DNA of 64,000 bases from NCBI RefSeq assembly GCF_029873635.1, contig NC_080419.1:71733097-71797096 (forward strand), given 5' to 3'. The notes beneath the pieces are model-generated. The model had not been told where the DNA came from. It saw only the letters and a list, made by a program, of their open reading frames with translations, and searched no databases. A program made the position numbers and the translations under genes. Shown one piece after another: positions 10,735 through 25,700 of the stretch. Position 1 is the first letter of the stretch; the number at the start of each line of letters is the position of its first letter. The stretch is from Malania oleifera. Lineage: Eukaryota; Streptophyta; Magnoliopsida; Santalales; Ximeniaceae.

Positions 10735-13700
10735 CACACACACACGCATCTTATCTGCATGCAAAATAATTAAAAGCCCCCTTTTTTCCCCAACCAGCTC
10801 ATGCATGTTGTATCTCTGAATGTTTGTAAGATACATTGATACAATGATACCACCTATAATTATGAACCAAGTATGTTCGGATGATATTATAATTTTTGAC
10901 TGTCATCATTTGAATTATAAGTTCTTGGAAACTACACCAATTATGCAACCAATGCAAACCACTAATTTTCAATGTTTTAAAAGGCAAAGGCATAAGGCGA
11001 GGCATTTTAACTTTTAAAAGGCGAGTTGTAAGCCTTAAGGCATTGGGGCATAAAAGAATTTATTTTTAGGATTAAAAAAATGTAAATAAATTTATATATT
11101 TTAAAATAAAGAAAAATTAAGAAAATCACAAATATAATGTAAGAAAGAAAAATTATATATACCTTACAAACTACTTGGCGGCCGTTCAAAAATTGCTAAC
11201 TTGAATACATGACATAAATCATGACAAGAGATAGCTATACTATTACAAAGTTCAAATTATTTTCATGATCTAAGATACAAATCTCTTTTATTTTGGAAAG
11301 ATTGAGATTCAAGAGTTCTAGAAATGAACTCATGTTATGATATTCCTTCTATACAAAAATGTAGTTAAAATTTTTTAACCAATTTTTACTTGAGAATCAG
11401 ACACCCAAAATGCATAAGCCTCAACTGAAAAGGAACAAAAGGCATGCCTTTGGTAAAAATGCGTTAGCCACAGCATATAATGTGTTAGCCTTTTTGGAAT
11501 TTGGTATTTTAGATTAAGCCTATAGGCGTTTTAGGCATGTGTGCCTTGAGGCGAGCCTCGATTGAGCCTTTTAAAGCGCTGCTAATTTTTATTCATTTCT
11601 TATTTAATTGTTATTGCTGTGAAGTGCAGGACTGGAAGTGGCAGTATAAGTGCTTGTGGAGGAAGTGGTTTTGCTGGTGGCGGTGGAGGAAGAGTGTCTG
11701 TTGATGTTTTTAGTAGACATGATGAGCCAAAGATCTTTGTTCATGGTGAGACCCATTACTAACTTTTGCTGTTGGTGGAATATCTCCCCTTTTTCCTTGT
11801 CCAACTTATGAACAAACTTGTTTATGATTTTATAGTTGATAACTTTTTTTTTCTGGTTATAATCATCTTTATGTATACGGATCTTGTAAAAGGTTTTTCT
11901 TTTTGATGATAAAATAAAGGAAAAGACTTGTGCACAATGGCTTTGTTGGACTACTTCAGATCATGTGAAAATATGTCCTATGTAGTTTGCTTAAAGGGTT
12001 AGAAAGTTATGGGGGATGGTATGTCAGACAACCTGAATTCTTTTTCTTTGACATGCTCTAAACAATTACTGGGACAGCGTATTTTTTGCCAAGAGGCTAA
12101 AAATAAGCCCCAGAACATGATATTTGGCTTGGGGATGAGCGTATGGTTTGGTTTTGGAAGGATATTTGGCTTGGGGATATTTGCTTTTCTGTTGCTTTTC
12201 CTTCCATTCTTCATATTTCTTTGATCTTGATGCACCTATTCCTTTTTTTTCTTATGGATAGCTCTGAGGTTTATTGGGATTTTCAGGTTTTTCTTTGTAA
12301 TCTTATTGATAGGGGTAGAGGAACTTTCTTCCCTTGTGGGGCTGTTTAATTCTTTTTGTTATTCTCATCATGGGGATGTTTGGATTTGGTGTTTGGATAA
12401 TTTAGGTATTTTCTCTTGTAACTTGTTCTATATTCATCTAAAAAACTCTTTTCATTGCTTTTCCCTCTTTGCCAAATGATTGTGGAGAGCTAAAGTTCCT
12501 ACAAAGGTAAAGGCTTTTGTATGGACGACCATTCTTAATAGAGTTAACATGCCGCGCATCGCTCTATCTCTAGATGTTTGTTTTTATGTGTTATGGTAGT
12601 AACGAGGACGATGCCCAATTATTTCTGCACTGCCTTGTAGCACGGTGTTTATGGAACAAACTATTTGGTTTCTTGAGGGGAGTGTTGGATGTGTCCTTAT
12701 TCATTTTAGGCTTTCTTGATGTTTGGTTTCATAGGTTTTTGAAGATGTAAAATGTTAGGATTTGCTGTGGTATTCTATTTTTGCTGTTATTTGGGTTATT
12801 TAGCTGGAGAGAAATACCCAGATTTTTCAAGATAGTTGCTTATATATGATTTGGGATCCCAAGATTGTGTTTTTAGCATCCATGTTGGTGTCTGCTATGA
12901 GGTGTTTTGGCAATAAGGCTTTTTCTGATATTCAACGTGATTGGCTGGATCTTTTGGTTTAGCGTTTAGTTTCTTTTTGTCTTAGCTTCATTTGTTTGTT
13001 ATTTTGTTTTTTGAGGATTCCTCATTGCATTCTTCTATCTTAATAAATTTCTTTTTCTTTCCAAAGGGGAGAAATAATCTGAGACAGAATTTCTGAATAA
13101 CGTGCCTCGAATAGAAAGCCTTTTAGGCTTGTTGGTTGTGCAATGACATGTTATTAGTGAACCGGAAGGGGATGGCGGTCAAGAAAAAAGGTCCTTAAAG
13201 AGAGAATGATAGGAAGGGGGTGATGGATGGTACTCATAAATTTTCTAAGTGTGTTTGCTACGATTTATGTGGACATTTTGGGAAGTCTGTTAATTATTAT
13301 TGGGGTCTCCTTGTGGATATTGATAACTGAAGTGAGTGAGTTTTTTTGGATCTCCTTAGGCTCTATGATTACCTTCTTAAAATTCACTAGAACTGATGTT
13401 ACTTCTATTGGGGGCTTCTTTGTATTGTTTGAGGCATTAGATTAGCAAAGAATGACTTCATTAAAGGGCACTATGGCACCCAAGTACAAAAAGAAACAGA
13501 ATTGTATTACTTATATGACAGTATTTCCAAAAGAATCTAGGACTATGTATATTCATGATGTATAATCCATTTAACCAACTGGTTAAAGTACCATGCCATC
13601 TATCTTTGGGAAGAGTAAAAGACTTATCTATTCCTTCACTGGCTCTTCTATTTTTCTTCCTCCACACAACCCAAAAAATGGTGAGAGGAATGAAGGCCAC

Positions 13701-16700
13701 AGCTTTTTCTGTATCTACACCTAAGTGGACCCCTGTCCTAGCCCATAGATCACCCTGCACAGTCCTAGCTATAGTCCATGGTTGGCCCACCAGACAATAA
13801 ACCAAATTCCCCCTTTTTTTCATTCAATGCGGTGCTATACATGATTAACAAACTCAACTGCTTCTTTAAACAGAACCCGTCTATGGACCAGGATTTTGCC
13901 CCTTTTCGCAAATTACCAGTGGTTAAAGCTTTGCTCAGAGCAGCTTCCCAAATGAAGAAAAGCAATTTCTGGTTGTGGCCATTGCTTTCCAAATTGCCTT
14001 CCAAGGGAAATTTAGCGTCCATCTGGTATCACACACAAAAATTATGAAAACAAAAACCAGAAACGAAAACCAAAAACCAAAAACAAAAACTTAGCTGAAA
14101 ACGGGCAATGTGTTTGATTAATATGTATTAAAGTAAAACAAATTAAAAACATGATTGAACAAATGCTCATTTTTTTCTTTGAAAGAAATAACAATTAAAA
14201 AAATACAAATACAAAAGGAATAATATTAAAAAATATTGTAATGAAAATAGAAATTATTATGATTATTTACTTAATTATTGTACTTCAAAACGCTTTGTTT
14301 AGTGCTATAAGAACAATCTTATTGTACATGACCATTGAAAAGTAGTAAAAATAATTTTAAAATTACTTTTATTTATTTATTTTTTCCAAATTTTTAGAAA
14401 TTTATGGATATATTATTTTAATTATAAATTTTAATTTTTTTAAAAAAAGATGGATAAGATGAATGATTTAATTTGCAAAAGTTAATTCTGGATATTAAAG
14501 TATTTTGGGATCCAATACTAATTGAATAGGGTTGTTGAGCACTAACAAGTGAGTTTAACAATATAATACTGTATCAACAAACCAGGCCTTAAGTCAAATA
14601 TAATAATTGAATAAAATAAATTTTCATTAATTTCTATTTTTATAGTTTTGTTATAATATTACTAATTTATTTTATTTTGTATTTTTATTATTTCAATTTT
14701 ATTTTTTTGATGGTTATTTGATTCAACAACAAAACTGAACATGAGTTCAATTAGGTTTTTAATTTGTTTTAGTTTTGGAAATATTGACCATGTTGCTAGT
14801 TTTTTAGTTTTAGTTTTAGTTTCTTATCATGCAGTTTTTGTTTCTGTTATCATTTTTATAATTTTTTGACAGTGATACCAAACAGCTCCTTAGTTTGCAG
14901 TTGTTGTGGGAACTTTTAAAAGTTGAAGATTTGGAGCTTTTAAAAGCTAAAAGCTAGTTTTTTTAAACAGATTATTGGATTCTAGGGGTATCCTCAGACT
15001 CTTTCAAATATTACAATATTATGCATGCATTACTTACATATCCTAAAATAAAATTCCTTTAAATCTTTTAAAACATTTTAGGCATCATGCTACTTTTTCT
15101 ATCAAATGCTAAGGATCAATTTTTTCTTTCTAACAACTCCTAGGCCTGGGGTAACCGGAAAAAATTTACAAGATGAATAAATTCCTTTTCACAAGTTATT
15201 TTAGAAGTTCCTTTTCATGGGCCACGGGGTGACCAAACTAAGCTTTAATTTGCTGAATTTACTGCCTCTTTTTATTTCTCATGTGGGAAGCTTGACCAAA
15301 ATGAAGAATGGTGGTGGTTTTGTTGATGACCTGTTGCCAAAAGTTTAGAGAAAATTCAATATCATATTGAGATTTGAATGGAGCTTTCATTCAAAGGGAC
15401 GTTGTGAATGAGTCTTCATTGGCATAATGAGAATTAGCCTATGTAGTAGCCTCAATGCAAGAATCAGAAGCGTGTTGGCTGGGTTTATAATCCCTTCGTG
15501 ATGGTAGATCCACTAGCTTATTTGGTAAGAAGTTCTGCATGAGCTATTCAATGAGCTTGTAATCATTTGTGAACTTGTAATTTTGCTGATGACCATAGTT
15601 GTCCAATATTAGGAGAAAGATTTAGTATGCCGGTTTTTGATTGGGGCATTTTGTCCAGCCAAAGTATCAGTGTTTTGATTGGGGTGATGAGAATTAATCT
15701 GTGTAGGAGCCTCAACGCAAAAAAGAAGAATTGAGTGTTTGTTTTTGGATGATAATCCTTCTTTGTTGGTAGATCCATTTGCTTTGTTGTTGGATTAGAA
15801 GCTGCGGATGAGGTTAAACTTCATGGAGCATGTAATGGTCTACCAAATCTGCATAGTATGTTTGGTGTTACCTCATAGGCAAACATGCATAAGCTTCTAA
15901 TAGTCTGCACTTATAGAAGATTTTGGAAGTTTCTTGACCTTTTTAAAAAAAAAAATAAATATTTGGCTTCTAAATGGTTAATTGATTCATTTTTCCTCCC
16001 AAATATTTTTTATTATGTTAAAAATCCTAGAGTCCTATTCTATCCGCCAAAAAAGATATTCCTATGGTCCTATGATTTTTGAGCTTATGGGGTTAGTAAT
16101 GATCCTGTTACTTGAGTAGAAGTTGTCTGGTTAGGGCCCAATATATTGCTTGAGTTCTGCATTAATGCGAAATGTCATTTTGGTGTTTTCACTATTGATC
16201 GTTGACAGGTGAAAATATGAAGATCAAGCAATAATACAAACTTGAACTCATTTTCCTTTTTATGTCCAGATAACAGGTAAATAGAGCTGTAGTTTTTGAC
16301 TAAAATTCCAGCTCATTGTGAGGCTATTGGTAATATTTTGCTCATTTTGTGGTGGCATGTACTTTATTGAATTTATAAATTTAAAGAAATATTGTTTGTA
16401 TAAGTATTAATATGATTGGTCTATCCTCATGCAAGCCCCTGGAAGTTTGCTTTCCAAGTTGGTGTTCTTTATTGAATTTATAAATTTAAAGAAATATTGT
16501 TTGTATAAGTATTAAAATGATTGGTCCTATCCTCATGCAAGCCCCTGGAAGTTTGTTTTCCAAGTTGGTGTTTTGTTCTTTCCTCTCTAACATTTTAGAG
16601 TGGGTAATGACAATGGGGTTCGGTTTTGGGAGGATGCAAGGGATGGCGAGAGATAGTTTGTGTTGATAGTGCTCTGTCCTTTTAGATTTTCCCTCTTCGC

Positions 16701-19700
16701 ATTGTATAATTCTTTTATTTATTTGGAGGGGGTTTCTCTTTCTTGGGATTTCCATTTTTTAGGAATCTCAATGAAAGATAGGTTGGTGAACTCACCACCA
16801 TGCTTAACGTTGTGGAGTCTTTCGTCCTTATACGGGTGATGAGAGAGTTTGGGAGGGGGATTGTTTAGGTCTCTTTCATCTCCTTAGCTCCTTCCCCAGT
16901 TGTTTTCCCAATCATTTTCCTTGGAGTCACATAATTTGGAATGTGAAGGTTCCTTGGAAGATCTGGATGTTCATTTGGATTGTTTCTTAATAGGATTAAT
17001 ATGCTTGACCTAATATAGTGCAGAAGACCCTGTAAGGTCCTCAGTCATGATATATGCTCCATGTGCCATGAGTTTGATGAAACAAATGCACCCCTTTTCC
17101 TTCTGGGTGGCTAAATATCTTTGAAGTGCTTTCTTCTTTTATTTTGGTGAAGCTTGGGTGGCTCTACAGATTGGGGACTTCCTGCAAATGAGTTTTATGG
17201 AGAGGTGCAGTTTTTGCTACCTTAATTTTAAAACTGTTAAGGACTGTACAACTTCCCGGGGTTGTTATGGGATAGAGTTGTTTTTCTTGCCTCTTTTTGG
17301 GTCATTCTTTTGGGTTTTCTTTTAGGGGATGTTGCTGTCAGACCTGCAAAGGGATTGGATGCATCTATTTTGTAATTGTTTTTTACTTTTCTTTGGAGGA
17401 AATCTTGTTTTCCTCCCGTTGTACTTTGTTCTTCTTTTAGTATATTTTGCTTTATCCAAAAAGGAAATGATTGGTCCTAACCATCCTATCCTTGCTTAGA
17501 AACCCATGATGACCCTTGGAAGGGACCCCTTTCAGTTTCTTTTTCTCACTCACACTCACACTCTCACTCTCTAATTTTGGTTTTAACAGCTTTCACCACA
17601 ACACATGCTAGCTTTGCTCATTAAATTATTATTGTTGAGATAATGGCTTGCATCTTGAGATACATTCTGCCATGGATGTGACTTATGTTTTATCCAATAT
17701 TAGAAATTTCTTTTCTTCAGCTTGAAAAATTTATTTCTTTAACACTTAACTGCATCTTGCTTGTGGCCCATTGTCCTTGCTTTTGTGATTCATAGGTAAT
17801 TCTGTCAGAAATTCAGGAAACTATTTTGTTAACACAATCACTCTTTCCTCAATCCCATTTATCTATGGAACCTTCATGTTTATATATATAGATATATAGA
17901 TATATTTTTAATCTGTACCCCTCCTAAATGAGCAAATGCTCTTGGATTGATAATTGTTCTATATTAAAACTTGTATTAAGGATTGCCTAATGGGGTGTCT
18001 CTCTTAGGTCAGTCTTGCTAGAGCTTAGGGGTTTTTGTGTTTTGGTTTATGGACCAAATTCACTTGCAGAATTCCTTTTTTGATGAGTTAGTGTTATTGG
18101 TCCTTCAGTTTGTGGTGGGTGTTGGGTTTCTGGGGGGTGTAAATGTTATGAGCTGCTCTAGGGAAAAAGTAAGGGGTGGAGGGTCTCTAGCAGTATGAGG
18201 AGGTTTGACTTCTTTATACGAGACTCTGGGCTCATTCCTTTAAGCAATGCCTATTTACATGGATGGGGTGATGGGAAATATTGTGAATTCTACCTTTTTA
18301 GCCTTAATCAATTAGAGGGAAGATCTATGAGGGTGAGGATCAGTCCTATTAGTCTGGTCTCTAGCATTTATAAGATTCTCTCTAAGGTCTTATCTATAAG
18401 AGGTTTTGGGGATGCGATGATTGTTGCTTAGTCAAAGTTCATTAAAAATGGACAAAATTAGATGTTGTATTGGTGGCTAATGAGGCGGTAGAGGATGTGA
18501 GGAAGGGTAGTAGGGGTTTAATCTTTTACGCTGGACTACGAGAAAGCTTATGATATGGGGAATTGGGGCTTTTTGGATGAAGTGAAGATTAGGAAAGGCA
18601 TGGGAATTATGTGGAGGAAGTGGAACTCTGCTTGAACTTGATTAGTTTGTCAATTATTATCAATGATCAGCTAGAGTGGTTTTGGTGCTGGATGTTTTGA
18701 GCAATATGCTCTTGTATGCCTTGGGTTTAGGTTTGATTAGAGGTTTATTAGTAGGGATGGATGAGGTGGAGGTGTCTCATTTCCAACTTGCTGATGATAC
18801 TGTGTCACTTGTCAAGGACTATGTTGTGAAATTCTAAAAGGCTACTACTTTGTTGAAAATTTTGCAAACATTTAAGGATTAATGACCAACTTGTCCAAGA
18901 GTGGTGGTTGCTGTTACAGATGGTAGGGTATAGAGGGGTTTAAAGCCTCGGTGGGCTGCATTTATTTAGATTGGCTACTGTCATGCCTTGGCTTCCTCTT
19001 GGAGGTAATCCTAATTCCGTAGTTTTCTAGGACCCTGTGATTGAGAGGGTAGGTAGGAGGTTGGAGGGGTTGAAGAGGGCGTATTTGATCTCTTGAGGGC
19101 CGTATGGCAGTCATTAATGCTTCCCTCTCCAACATCCCTATTTACTTCTCTTTTTAGATTATTTACGAGTGTCACTGGGGCTGTAGAGAGGTTGATGTGT
19201 GAAGTCAGGTTTTAGGAAGAATGAAAGAGATCACCTTGTTAGCTAGAAGGTAACTAGAAGACCTAAATTTGAATGGGCTTTCTAAACACATCTCTCTAAA
19301 TGGGAGATGGTGGTGGAGGTTCCTTTTATAGGTTAATTCCCTATGTTACAAAGTGATTAAAAGTAATTGTGGGTTCATCGAAATGGGTTCGTTACTAGGG
19401 GAAGTAGCATTGTTTCTTGCGCAAACCTGTGGAAGTTTATTTCTAGGTTGTTTGATCTTCCCTCTCATCCGTTTCAGAGGTGGGTAATGGTAACTAGATT
19501 TATTTTGGGAGGATGTTTGGGGGGAGACAGGCTTTGTCAGAGATGATGGTGCCTCATTTGTCTAAGATTTCTCCCCTTCACAATGCACATATAATCCTTT
19601 TCTTTTCTTCTGCGCTCCGGAGGGGGTCTTTTTTTTGGGATTTTCATTTTTTAGGAATTTTAGTAAGAGGTTAATGAGTCACTACCTTGCTTAGTGCAAT

Positions 19701-22700
19701 GGATCATTTAGTTCCTCTTAATAGGGTTGATGTGAGGGTTTGGGAAGGTGATTCCTCATGTATCTTTTCTACTAAATCTTTTTTCCTTCACCTCTTAAAA
19801 ACTTTGCCCCCAATCTTTTCCATGGAGCCATGTCATTTGGAAGGCAAAAATTACGTTTTAAGATTTGGGTTTTCATATGGATTGTGACTCTTAATTGGAT
19901 TAATATGCATTATTCATTACTAGAAGACCCTACAAGTTTCTCAGTTCCGAGATCTACATGATGTCTCTTGCGTACAACGAAACAAATAGTCACATTTTCT
20001 TTCATTGTCAAGTGGCGAACCATTTACTGAGTGCTGTATTTCCTTGTTTTGGTGAAGCTTGGGTGGCATGTCATGGTGTGGGTGATTCATGCTAGTGAGA
20101 AATTGGAAGGAAAGAGCTTTATGGTGTTGTGTGGTTTTTACTATCTTGTGGACCCTTTGGACTGAGACACAGAACCTTCAAGGACTGCACAACCTGTCCT
20201 ACTTTGTCTTGGCATGGAGTAGTGTCCTTGGATTTGTTTTAGACCCATTCGTTCTTCTTCTTCTTCTTTTTTTGGCACAGTCTGGCCTTCTAAGGGATTG
20301 GAGGGCTGCTTTATTGTGTGTATATTCTTTCTTTTTTTAAAGGATTTCTCACCCTTTTCTCCTTGTACCGTGTTTTCTTTGTTAATATTTTTTTTTTCTT
20401 ATTTTAAAAAGAAAATTGTGATGAAGGGTTAAAACTTTTTTGGGCACTTTGCGAGCTCTTGCATTTATGGTTGCAAATTTTTATGAACATTTTATGTGCT
20501 TTTCCTTCAAGTATTGAGATTACAAATAGGTGCTTTTGTGTTCCCTTTAATCAAATTTATGGATTTGAAGTAAATGCCATGGGATAGTTATTCCAATGAA
20601 TGAATGTTGAAGGTTTTTTCCCCTCCTCATCTTCCAGTTTTGGGGCTTGTAACACAGTGGGGGGCTGTTTTGGCAAGTCTTGGTTTTAGGATCATTATTT
20701 TTTGTTTAAGTGTTGGGTAAATTGGAAGGCCTAAATAACAACAATACGTCCCCCCTTTTTAGAATATATGCCAAGTACATCACAATGACCATACTACCCT
20801 CACTATTTCTTAGTTATTAACATAGGTAATAATGGTATATAACCAATAATGAATAACACTTCTTATCAAGTTGGAGCATAAATATCATATGCGTAAGGTT
20901 TGTTACAAATCAATTTAACTTGGGCACTCCCTAAAGCTTTAGCAAACAAATCTTGGTAAGACATCACATGAGTGGTTTCAATGAGCTTTTGCTCAACTTG
21001 CTCCTAGTCAAAAAGTCAAAAAAATAGTCCTCAGTCAACTTTGATATGCTTGCTCTCATATGGAAGACTATATTGGAGGCAATGTGCAACTTTATTATCG
21101 TACATCGATTCCATAGGATGGAATTGTGGAATACGAAGTTCTTTTAACACATTCTTTAGCCAAACCAATTCACATATAATGTGTGCCATGGCATTAAGAA
21201 TTTGAAAGATTATTATGTGTAATATTTTTTTTAATAGCCTAAGAATTTTAATAATAGGTGTAAGAAAACTCAACACAGGCGAAAGATTGGCCCACAACAT
21301 TTTGTTTCTTACCCTTTTAGAATACTAGGTTGTCACCAACAAACACAATGTTCGATTGTGGATCTCAGCCCAATTTGCGTCTGTATAACATTATAACCCA
21401 AAATACAAGTGTAACCTCAATCCTTATACTAGATGCCTCTTCCCAGTGCACCTTGAGGTATCGTAAAATATGAATGACTGCATTCTAGTGGCTCGTTCAA
21501 GGCGAATGAGTTGGCTCCCAATAGTTGTTGTAAAAGATATGTTTGGTTGTGTGACTATTAAGACAGTTTAACTTCTCAACAAGTCTCTGATGTCAACCAA
21601 TCCACATTTGGTAATAATTTGTTGGCTGGATCCATAGGTGTTTTAGTGGGGTTTGATCTCGACAACATAGTCTCATGTAAACGATCTAGAACATACTTCT
21701 TTTGTGATGAGATGGCCCCTATATGAGATTTGGATACTTCAATATCCAAGTAATATTTTAATGAACCTGAATCGTTAGTTTGAAAGTTTGTTTGAAGAAA
21801 TTACTTTAGACTTTGGATACCTCGATCATGATTATCAGTAAACACAGTTTCATCTACATACGCAACTAATAAAAGATTACTGCAATGGCTTTTGAAAGAT
21901 TACTTGGATATAGAAGTGTCTAAATCTCGTATAGGGACCGTCTTGTCAAATGCAATGATGTGATCTACAACAAATTGTTCAAGGCCAAATTCAAGCACTA
22001 CTGCAATGGACCTGTCAAACCATGCTACTGAGATTACTTTATATTATATAATGATTCTTTTGATGATATAAAACAATGCTCATGATTCCCCTTGAGCTCC
22101 ATATAGATCTCCTTATGAAAATTACCATGTAAAAAGGCATAGTTCACATCTAATTGATGTTGAGGTCAATAATAAGTGGTGGCTAAGGAAATGAACAAGT
22201 GAAGTGAGGCTAATTTCCGCCGGGGTGGGGTGTGGGGGGGGGGGGGGAAGGGAGAGAATGTGTTAAGAGTAGTCCAACCTATATACCTTAGTATGTCTTT
22301 TAGCAACAAAACGGTCCTTCAGACGAACCAAGGAACAATGAGGATTGACCTTCACACTATACACCATCAACATCCAACCACGAGTGTCATAATCTTGTAA
22401 CTCACACATCTCTTCAACCCTCAATCCTCTGCCTAGAAAGGGATAAGTCTTCAGAGACAAATTTAGGAAGAGCATCACTAACAAAACAATAATATGAGTG
22501 ATAACAAATCAGAGCAAATGAAATTAGAGATTAGATGTTGGATACGTGCATTTACCTTTTTGGACAAAAGTTGGAAGATTAACATTTTGGATAGTAGGAT
22601 CATCAGACGAGGAAATTGGAGGCGTAGAAATAAAGTTGGAGGAGGCTTTCTCCTTTAGGTGAGTGTCATGTGTACCCTTGCAAGTTAGGATGATGACGAC

Positions 22701-25700
22701 TAGAAGGACTCAAACTTGATGGATATGCAGGAGGAGGATTGTGTATGGATAATAGTCTAGAATTTGGAAGATTAGGTAGAGGAGAGGACTCATCAAGGTT
22801 AGTAGGGCTCTAGGAATTAGAAATGTATGATGTAGGCTCAAAGAACATAACATCAATGGAGATGAAGAAATGATGTAAAGCAGGGTTATAACATCAATAT
22901 CTCCCCTTTGAGCACAAAATTATCCCAGAAAAATACATTTGATAGCATGGGTGTTCAAATTATCCATTCTTGGACTTAATTGGACAATGCACACTCCTAA
23001 ATATACAAGGAGGAAGTGGGAACCAAGTTTTTAAATTTCCACGAAATTTTTGAAATTTCTATTGACATTTCTGCATTTTTCATCACCCTCAAAATCAAAA
23101 TGATTTTTTATTTCCTTCTTACAAAATTTCCATTGAAATTTTAATCACTCGAAATTAATCAAAATCTTGAAATTTCAATGAAACTTGTCCAAATTTTAAC
23201 TATGGAATGTAATTTCCTTAGACTTCAAATGCTATATTTATATGCTAAGTGAAATTCTCACTTAAATTACTTTAGTTTTTGTATGGAAACAAAAGATTAT
23301 TAAAAGGGCTTTTGAAATATGAAAAATTAAACTTAGATGTTAGCAATAACATTTTATTTAACAATTCATGTCTAAATTATCTTTATTTGTATAATAAATA
23401 GTATTTAAGTGATTTATGAATTTCATTTATATTAACCAAATTTGTTTAATAATATAATATTCAATTATTATATTATGAATAAGTTTGATTCAATGCTATA
23501 TTTCAACTATTGCACCTCATACGATCTATTTAATTTATAATATATCAGTCCTAAAACTTACGTTATTATGTCTATTAATCATTACTAAAATTTCATAAAA
23601 GAATTCCATGATTTACTATTATTTTTTTTTTAATAGAAAATGAAATGCATTAGATAAAGAAAGAATGTACAATCAGGAGAGAAGATATCTCCTTACTGAA
23701 ATCTGGAATCCTCGGGAAATCTAAGAAAAGAAAAGCAGAAAAAAGTAAAAAACAGCTAAAGAAAATCAACACGGCCTGAGAAGAGACTGCCAATTGCGCT
23801 TAACATCTGAAACACACATCCCCTTGAAATTTCCATTGCCCGCACACCATAAAGAAGCCATAAAAAGAACGTTTTCCAACACCAACCAATATGTTAACTT
23901 CTTCCTTGAAAATATGTGCAAGTTACATTCCTTCCGCAAGCCCCAGAACACTGCAAATAAAGCATAATTCCATAATGCACTTCCTTCTTCCTCTCAAACC
24001 CCACAAAAGATATTGCCAAGAACTCCTCCACTGTTCTAGGGCAAACCCAGCTTTCTTCAAAGAAATTGAATAACTTGTTCCAAACCTTCAATGAAAAATC
24101 ACAATGCCAGAAAAGATGTGAAACAGATTTTTAAGAATCAAAACAAAACATACATATATCAGGAGAGAGAGCCTTTAAAGGTCCCCTCATCTGCAACTGG
24201 TAATTAGTACTTATCCTATTAGTTATAACGAACCAAAGAAATGCTTTGATTTTAGGGGGGATTTTGACCTTTCATATGCCTTTGCAAAGTGGAAAGGAGA
24301 AATTGGTACAAACCAGGAATTAATAGAAAGATTTACATGAATAAATACCTGAAAGGTCCAACAACTGAGATCGACTATCATTTTCAGAAGATACCCTACA
24401 ATTATTCAACGTAATAAAAAAAAAAGGTAACTCAATAGTTTCCCTATTATTCAAGGCTCTCCTGAAGCGAAAATCCCAAGAAAATAAAGGACCGCTTGAG
24501 TCAACATTGAAAGAAGAGATGGGTTCATTTTGCCCTAAGCTCAAGCAAAAAAGGCGAGGCAAAAGAGGTTGATAGAACAACATTGCCGATCCATAGATCT
24601 ATTCAAAGATGTATATTACAACTTGTACCCAAAACAAATTTTGTATGGGGAATAAGGAGAGGGTGAATATGGGGAATAACTTTCCACAAGCTTTTTGAAG
24701 AACATCTAGAACCTAAATTAGTGTCCCATCCATTCTCGTCAAGTTCAAAGTTACTTTTGATAACTTTATGCCACAATGAAGAAACTTCTAGCAGGAACCA
24801 CCAAAGCCATTTAGACGGAAGAGTCATGTTCTTAAACACCAAATTTCCAAGATCCAAACCACCCTCCCTCTTAGTCCTACAAACCACCTCCCACCTCATC
24901 AAAGATCCGTAGAACCCCCTACCCCTGGCCAAAGAAAATCTCTCATATAATTTTCTCATTCTTACTAGTGACTCCTATTGGAATTTTAAAGATAGAAAGA
25001 AAATACAGCCTTACTAGAAAGACAAGCCTAAATTAGAGTTCCACCATTGGTCTACTCTCATCCTCAATATACATATTATAATAAAAATTTGTGATCTCAG
25101 AGGCAATTACACTAGAATCTGAGATAAATACCTCCCTATCCTCCTCCATCTCCCTTATCAAATTCTTCCTCATTTTTCCATTGGCTATCGTATGAAAACA
25201 TTTAGAATTACAATCTTGGTCTCACCCATTTGAACTTTATCTTTTGCCTCTAATTGCTCATTTCCTTAAAGATCAGTTCTTCCAATTCATTTCTCAGAGA
25301 AACCCTTTTAGCCTCTTCCACTCTTGAAAGGGTCATTGCTTCTTCCTTTCTATCTAACTCTTCCAGATCTCTTAAAATAATAGACTTTTTAAACTTAGTA
25401 TCTCCAAACACCTCCCTATTTCACACTTTTAGACCTTTTTCAACCTCTTCAACTTCTTCATAAATCTAAATCCCTCCCCAAACCCTTCCCATATACTCAC
25501 TACAAGAATCCCTAGCCAAGGTTTGAAAGGAGCCATGTTCTAACCACATATTTTGGAACTTGAAAGGGGTGGGGCGCCAAGGTACTTTCCTAGATTTCAA
25601 TAAGATTGAAAAATGATCAGAAGTGGGTCTAGGTAATACTAAAGAAAGATTACGAAAATGCTCCTAGCCGTTTGAAAACAAGAACCTACCGGTTCTATTG

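Larger units (their letters stand above)
8927..11629 (+). other. Intron 1
   Basis: 2,703 bp, GT-AG. It holds a (CT)n/(CA)n tract at 10692-10744 and a TIR element near its 3' end. The rest (8931-10690, 10745-10973) shows no gene or recognised repeat; the frames in it lack family resemblance. Confidence 0.85.

Noticed and set aside
13461..14022. Possible independent minus-strand gene in intron 2
   Set aside because: Both frames match the zf-RVT end of LINEs and are joined only by a frameshift.
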